Assembly (NCBI GenBank): GCA_004525685.1
Contig: SPBW01000030.1
Span: forward strand, 1-16,790
Length of the DNA: 16,790 nt
Source of the DNA: Candidatus Atribacteria bacterium
GTDB taxonomy: Bacteria > Bipolaricaulota > Bipolaricaulia > UBA7950 > UBA9294
Direction of reading: 5' to 3'
Every line of letters begins with the position of its first letter. Positions within the stretch are counted from its first letter, which is position 1. Both the position numbers and the translations under genes were made by a program. Positions 14,014 to 16,790 of the stretch are shown piece after piece. Below the pieces are notes generated by a model. It was not told the origin of the DNA and ran no database searches. It worked only from the letters and a program-made list of their open reading frames with translations.

Positions 14014-14760
14014 TTATCCTCGGCCGCGCCCAGATGATCCAAGCGACATCTGTCGCGCCTTCTCATGCCCAGGGACCTCTAGGCCAGGAATCCTAAATCT
14101 GCGTTCTACAAACCCCATGGCCGCATTCCCCAATAGCGTCAAGACCATAAAGATCAGCGCAACAAACACCAATACTGCCATCGCCAACGTCATATCTGTG
14201 TCATAGACGATGCGAGCCGTTCGAAGGACTTCATTGAATCCCGCAGCGTAGGCAAGCGTCGTATCCTTGATGACCGACGAGAATTCGTTCGTCCATCCGG
14301 GAATCGAGAGCCGGAATGCTTGCGGCAGGATGATGGTGAAGATGGCGCGAATGCGGCTCATGCCCATGGAGCGTGCCGCCATCATCTGCCCGGTGGGAAC
14401 CGACTGAATGGCCCCGCGGAAGATCTGGGATTGATACGCCGACGAGCGAAACCCAAGAGCGAACATCGCAGCGGTGAACCCGGTCACATTGACGCCAAAC
14501 CTTGGTGGCCCGAAGTAGAACAGAAAGATCAAGACGAGCGCTGGGATGCTGCGGAAGATCCATTCATAGATTCGCGCCACGGTACACAGAGCCCTGCCCC
14601 CATAGACCTGCAACAGCGCAACGAGCGTGCCAAAGACATAGCCCACGGCAATCAGCCCGATTAACAACTCAATGTTGATAACCGTCGCACGTAGCAAATT
14701 GGGGATATAGGGGCCAAGACGCACGATGTACTGAATGGGAGCGCCTCCTCGTGAAGACAT
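14014..14760 (-). CDS. Polar amino acid ABC transporter permease, first permease; start codon uncertain (ATG or ATT)
   Basis: A 248-residue permease from the ATG at 14758-14760. Seen: several hydrophobic helices, WIFRSIPALVLIFLF (67-81), AYQSQIFRGAIQSV (108-121), and EAA loop GQMMAARSMGMSRIRAIFTIILPQ. The order binding protein - permease - ATPase - permease fits the PAAT family. The ATG lies inside a perfect 12-bp stem (14759-14791) and has no SD. A consensus AGGAGG (14744-14749 on the minus strand) sits seven bases before an in-frame ATT (14734-14736). If that is used, the protein is 240 residues and begins IQYIVRLGPYIPNLL, a natural N-terminus for this family. I list the ATG coordinates because it is the conventional codon, but I find the ATT start more convincing. 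Confidence 0.9.
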   Translation of the reverse strand: MSSRGGAPIQYIVRLGPYIPNLLRATVINIELLIGLIAVGYVFGTLVALLQVYGGRALCTVARIYEWIFRSIPALVLIFLFYFGPPRFGVNVTGFTAAMFALGFRSSAYQSQIFRGAIQSVPTGQMMAARSMGMSRIRAIFTIILPQAFRLSIPGWTNEFSSVIKDTTLAYAAGFNEVLRTARIVYDTDMTLAMAVLVFVALIFMVLTLLGNAAMGFVERRFRIPGLEVPGHEKARQMSLGSSGRGRG

Positions 14761-14791
14761 CGACTGGGAGTCACAGCGGCTCCCAGTCGAT
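14759..14791 (-). promoter_or_regulatory. 12-bp intercistronic stem-loop between binding protein and first permease
   Basis: ATCGACTGGGAG (14759-14770) and CTCCCAGTCGAT (14780-14791) are exact reverse complements around a nine-base loop. On the transcribed strand it follows the binding-protein stop (14811) by about 20 bases and absorbs two bases of the permease ATG. No T tract follows, so partial termination or 3'-end protection of the binding-protein mRNA is more likely than full termination. Binding-protein messages are commonly raised above permease messages this way. Confidence 0.7.
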
Positions 14792-14810
14792 CATGTCTCC
14801 TCGGGTCGAA

Positions 14811-15704
14811 CTAGAGACCCAATTCCGCCTTCATGCAGGTGATGAAGCCGTCAAGATCTCCGCTCAAGATATTACTCTTGCAGACTTCCCATGCTGCCGT
14901 GATATCGACTGGGTCGGGTTCGAAGTAGATCTGCAGCAAGGCCTCAATCACGCTTCCTTCTGCGATGACCAATTCCTGTAGGCCGCCCACAGCGTCGACC
15001 ACGGTCAATCCGAGCGTGGCAAGCGCGGTGTTAATCCGCGGAAGCAGCCCATCAGGGTCGCCCTTCGCCACGAGGAAGCCGAAGTACTCGTAGGTATTGA
15101 TGATGCCCGCCACGGTTAACAGCTCAGGATACGCGGCAATCGACGCCTTCGACGCTGGCTCATCCTGGATGACGGCATCAATCCGTTCATTAATCAGGTC
15201 GAGAATGGCTGCCGGATAGGTCTCATAGCCATTGATGACAACGCCGAATGCGCTGAGATTATCCTCGCCCCACCACAAACCCGTCGTCGAGTTCTGTGCG
15301 CCGACTGCTTTCTTGGGACCTTCTCCGGCAAGCGCTGTCACGATATTGAGGCCGGAATCCTTACGGATGACGACCGCTTGATTGGATAGGAAATAGGGAT
15401 TGGAGAAGTCGACTGTCTGTTTGCGACCTTCGTCGATGGTGAATCCAGACGCTCCAATGTCAAGGCGACCTGCTCGCACTTCCTCAATAATGGCATCGAA
15501 TGCGACATTACGGATCTCGATTTCAAAGCCTGCCGTAATGGCGATGGCACGCATGAGATCCAGATCAAAACCGAAGAACTCGCCATCGGCCGTGATCATC
15601 TCAAACGGTTTCCAAGGGATATCCGATCCCACGATGTACGTCTGCGCTACTGCCGTAAACGCAAGTACCCCAACAAGAATTGCTGCCAATAGTAGTCGTT
15701 TCAT
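14811..15704 (-). CDS. Polar amino acid ABC transporter substrate-binding protein
   Basis: A 297-residue periplasmic protein (SBP_bac_3 family). Seen: MKR, a hydrophobic core and AVA|QT at 18-22 as a signal peptidase I site, without a lipobox. Ligand-type residues are present: Arg94 in IDEGRKQTVDFS (the position of the carboxylate-binding Arg) and Asp181 in DAVIQDEPAS (the amino-group-binding Asp), so an amino acid ligand is likely. The family usually ends near 250-260 residues after a short helix; here the last 40 or so residues differ and include Cys275 and Cys290. The ATG at 15702-15704 has AAGGAGG four bases upstream; an earlier in-frame start at 15734 would put the SD inside the gene. 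It heads the importer and probably the whole minus-strand series. Confidence 0.93.
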   Translation of the reverse strand: MKRLLLAAILVGVLAFTAVAQTYIVGSDIPWKPFEMITADGEFFGFDLDLMRAIAITAGFEIEIRNVAFDAIIEEVRAGRLDIGASGFTIDEGRKQTVDFSNPYFLSNQAVVIRKDSGLNIVTALAGEGPKKAVGAQNSTTGLWWGEDNLSAFGVVINGYETYPAAILDLINERIDAVIQDEPASKASIAAYPELLTVAGIINTYEYFGFLVAKGDPDGLLPRINTALATLGLTVVDAVGGLQELVIAEGSVIEALLQIYFEPDPVDITAAWEVCKSNILSGDLDGFITCMKAELGL

Positions 15705-15705
15705 G

Positions 15706-15754
15706 TTGCCTCCTTGACCGAGGCAATGTAGCACGAATGGTCGGAAACTATCAA
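15706..15754 (-). promoter_or_regulatory. Putative promoter plus inverted repeat over the SD of the binding-protein gene
   Basis: On the minus strand TTGATA (plus 15749-15754) and TACATT (plus 15725-15730) are 18 bases apart, 5/6 and 4/6 matches to -35 and -10. TTGCCTC (15706-15712) and GAGGCAA (15720-15726) are a perfect 7-bp inverted repeat around CTTGACC, running from the -10 to just before the ATG and including the SD. If transcription starts where this promoter predicts, the full stem is not in the RNA, so it would be a DNA operator; with an upstream start it would hide the SD in a hairpin. Confidence 0.5.
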
Positions 15755-15849
15755 GCTGCCAGACCGATCGATGGCATCAGAGATTGGGTTCATGCGCTTG
15801 GGGACTAGAGAAAAGGGCGAATCAATGAGGTTGTGAAGACGGCCCCCGA

Positions 15850-15882
15850 CGTCCGCCCCTTGTCATAGCCAAGGAGAGGACG
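15850..15882 (-). terminator. Two-part stem-loop in the gap downstream of the 16005-16727 gene
   Basis: CGTCC (15850-15854) pairs with GGACG (15878-15882) and, across a symmetric three-by-three internal loop, CCTTG (15858-15862) pairs with CAAGG (15870-15874), leaving a seven-base loop. It lies about 120 bases after the stop of the upstream minus-strand gene. No T tract. The remainder of the 300-base gap (15705-16004) shows no open frame with an SD, no tRNA and no repeat I can support. Confidence 0.35.
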
Positions 15883-16004
15883 CCCATTCCTAGGTTCTCA
15901 TCAACGCGTCATAAGTTTCAGCAGCCGCCCTACTGCAGCTTGAGCCAGATCTGCTCTCAGAAACACGACTTCTCAAGTAGAGTGCCTTGCTGTCGTTGCG
16001 CCTG

Positions 16005-16727
16005 CTATGGCAGCTGATAATCCCAGGCACAGAAGCGATCGCCCTTCAAGATCGAGTGGGTGATCTCGCAATGCTGGAACTCTGTGCCAAGAATCGGCTC
16101 CCAAAACTGCCTCGCCCATCCTGCGGCCCGGAAACAGAAGATGGGATCAATCTTCGGGTTCTTGGCTTCTCGAACCAGCGCACAGAAGCAATAGGCCTTG
16201 CGCAGCTCTTCGTGCGTCGTTGCCTTGTTGTACGCCTCTCTGTTCTGCGCGACTTTCGACAGGTGCAACACCTTGCCATCGCAATAGGGAGGATCGATCC
16301 ACCCACCCGTTGGCGTAGCGGCAAGATCTTCGTTCTGCTTATCGAGCACGGCTTGAATGCTGCGCCCAGACTGTTCGTAGATGTCCTTGAACCTGGCAGC
16401 GTCCTCAGACGGACGCACCAGGGCCACGCGCGAGAGGATGTCAAACTGTTGATCCAGATTGGTGTGCGCCTTCAAACGCTCGAGCGATTGCCCAACCCAC
16501 TCGGCTCGCTCATCAACAAGCGTGAAGGGGGTAATCGCATCTCCCCCCTCCCAGATCGTGGTCGTCAATGGCTCACCCAGCACTCGAAGGAGCTGTTGCT
16601 TGTAGATCTGCGGCCAGGCAAGGAACGCTCCCAGCACGTCGATTCTGTTTTCATCCTCGTTCTGTGGATCGTAGTTATGATAAACCTCGACCAGCTCTAG
16701 CTCAGGAGCCAATCCAACACGATTCAT
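16005..16727 (-). CDS. Uncharacterised protein, possible V4R/ATC-hydrolase-like C-terminal pattern
   Basis: A 240-residue soluble protein from the ATG at 16725-16727. I do not recognise it with confidence. Seen: no signal peptide or membrane helix; an acidic, helix-rich first half (ENRIDVLGAFLAWPQIYKQQLLRV); several Cys (PPYCDG, AYCFCALV, IFCFRAAG, FQHCE, DRFCAW). The end pattern R-x-F-W-E-P-I-L-G ... I-x-x-S-I-L-K-G-D-x-F-C-x-W-D-Y resembles the last strands of V4R-like or L-2-amino-thiazoline-4-carboxylate hydrolase-like domains, a weak recollection. No SD precedes the ATG, and the frame stays open, without another ATG, GTG or TTG, to the right edge, so the gene may begin outside the window. 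Function unknown. Confidence 0.62.
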   Translation of the reverse strand: MNRVGLAPELELVEVYHNYDPQNEDENRIDVLGAFLAWPQIYKQQLLRVLGEPLTTTIWEGGDAITPFTLVDERAEWVGQSLERLKAHTNLDQQFDILSRVALVRPSEDAARFKDIYEQSGRSIQAVLDKQNEDLAATPTGGWIDPPYCDGKVLHLSKVAQNREAYNKATTHEELRKAYCFCALVREAKNPKIDPIFCFRAAGWARQFWEPILGTEFQHCEITHSILKGDRFCAWDYQLP

Positions 16728-16790
16728 GTGCCCATGGACTTGGCCAGAGGTTTCTCTGATCGAGCTGACGGGACCTTCATGCGTCGCTGA

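Noticed and set aside
16046..16444. Alternative minus-strand frame of 132 codons within the last gene
   Set aside because: Arg/Ser-rich translation typical of a shifted frame, nested inside the longer open frame.

Overview
This window looks like chromosomal DNA from an uncultivated, free-living heterotrophic bacterium of moderate GC. Genes are tightly packed, often overlap by 1-8 bases, and usually have clear Shine-Dalgarno (SD) sequences, with some GTG and TTG starts. The solute-binding protein at 14811-15704 has an ordinary Sec signal ending AVA|Q rather than a lipobox, and two other exported proteins are lipoproteins; together these fit a diderm cell with a periplasm. I cannot name the phylum from sequence alone. 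I see no rRNA, tRNA, CRISPR array, insertion sequence or phage gene.

Left block (1-2031, minus strand): a lipid kinase of the diacylglycerol kinase type, a PlsC-type acyltransferase two bases after it, and the start of a NYN-domain nuclease that runs off the left edge. The kinase and acyltransferase both touch phosphatidic acid and are probably one lipid operon. Plus-strand block (2187-4752): a MazG-like nucleotide pyrophosphohydrolase, a VOC/glyoxalase-fold protein, and a Na+/phosphate cotransporter fused to a PhoU domain, the last with its own AT-rich promoter region.

Surface-protein block (4803-8243): three exported proteins side by side. They are a PKD + lamin-tail-domain lipoprotein (minus), a subtilisin-family lipoprotein protease with a complete catalytic triad (plus), and a secreted protein made of three exact 119-residue PPC-like repeats, each with a Cys pair at identical spacing (minus). 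The protease and repeat-protein genes converge on a perfect 11-bp stem. A plus-strand EamA-family (DMT) transporter follows.

Right block (9317-15704, all minus): eleven genes in one direction, beginning with a polar amino acid ABC importer (binding protein, permease, ATPase, permease). It continues through a DUF2164 protein, a YecH-like metal-binding protein, a GNAT acetyltransferase, a four-helix membrane protein, a YjjG-like nucleotidase, a methyltransferase and a DUF2007 protein. Most junctions overlap or are very short, so much of it may be co-transcribed. Its start carries the most interesting signals: a sigma-70-like promoter with an inverted repeat over the SD, and a 12-bp stem that swallows the ATG of the first permease while a consensus SD sits before an in-frame ATT codon. 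A poorly understood minus-strand gene (16005-16727) closes the window.

I did not find a clearly new defence or mobile system. The best leads are the exported protease/PPC/PKD-LTD group and the start-site architecture of the ABC importer.
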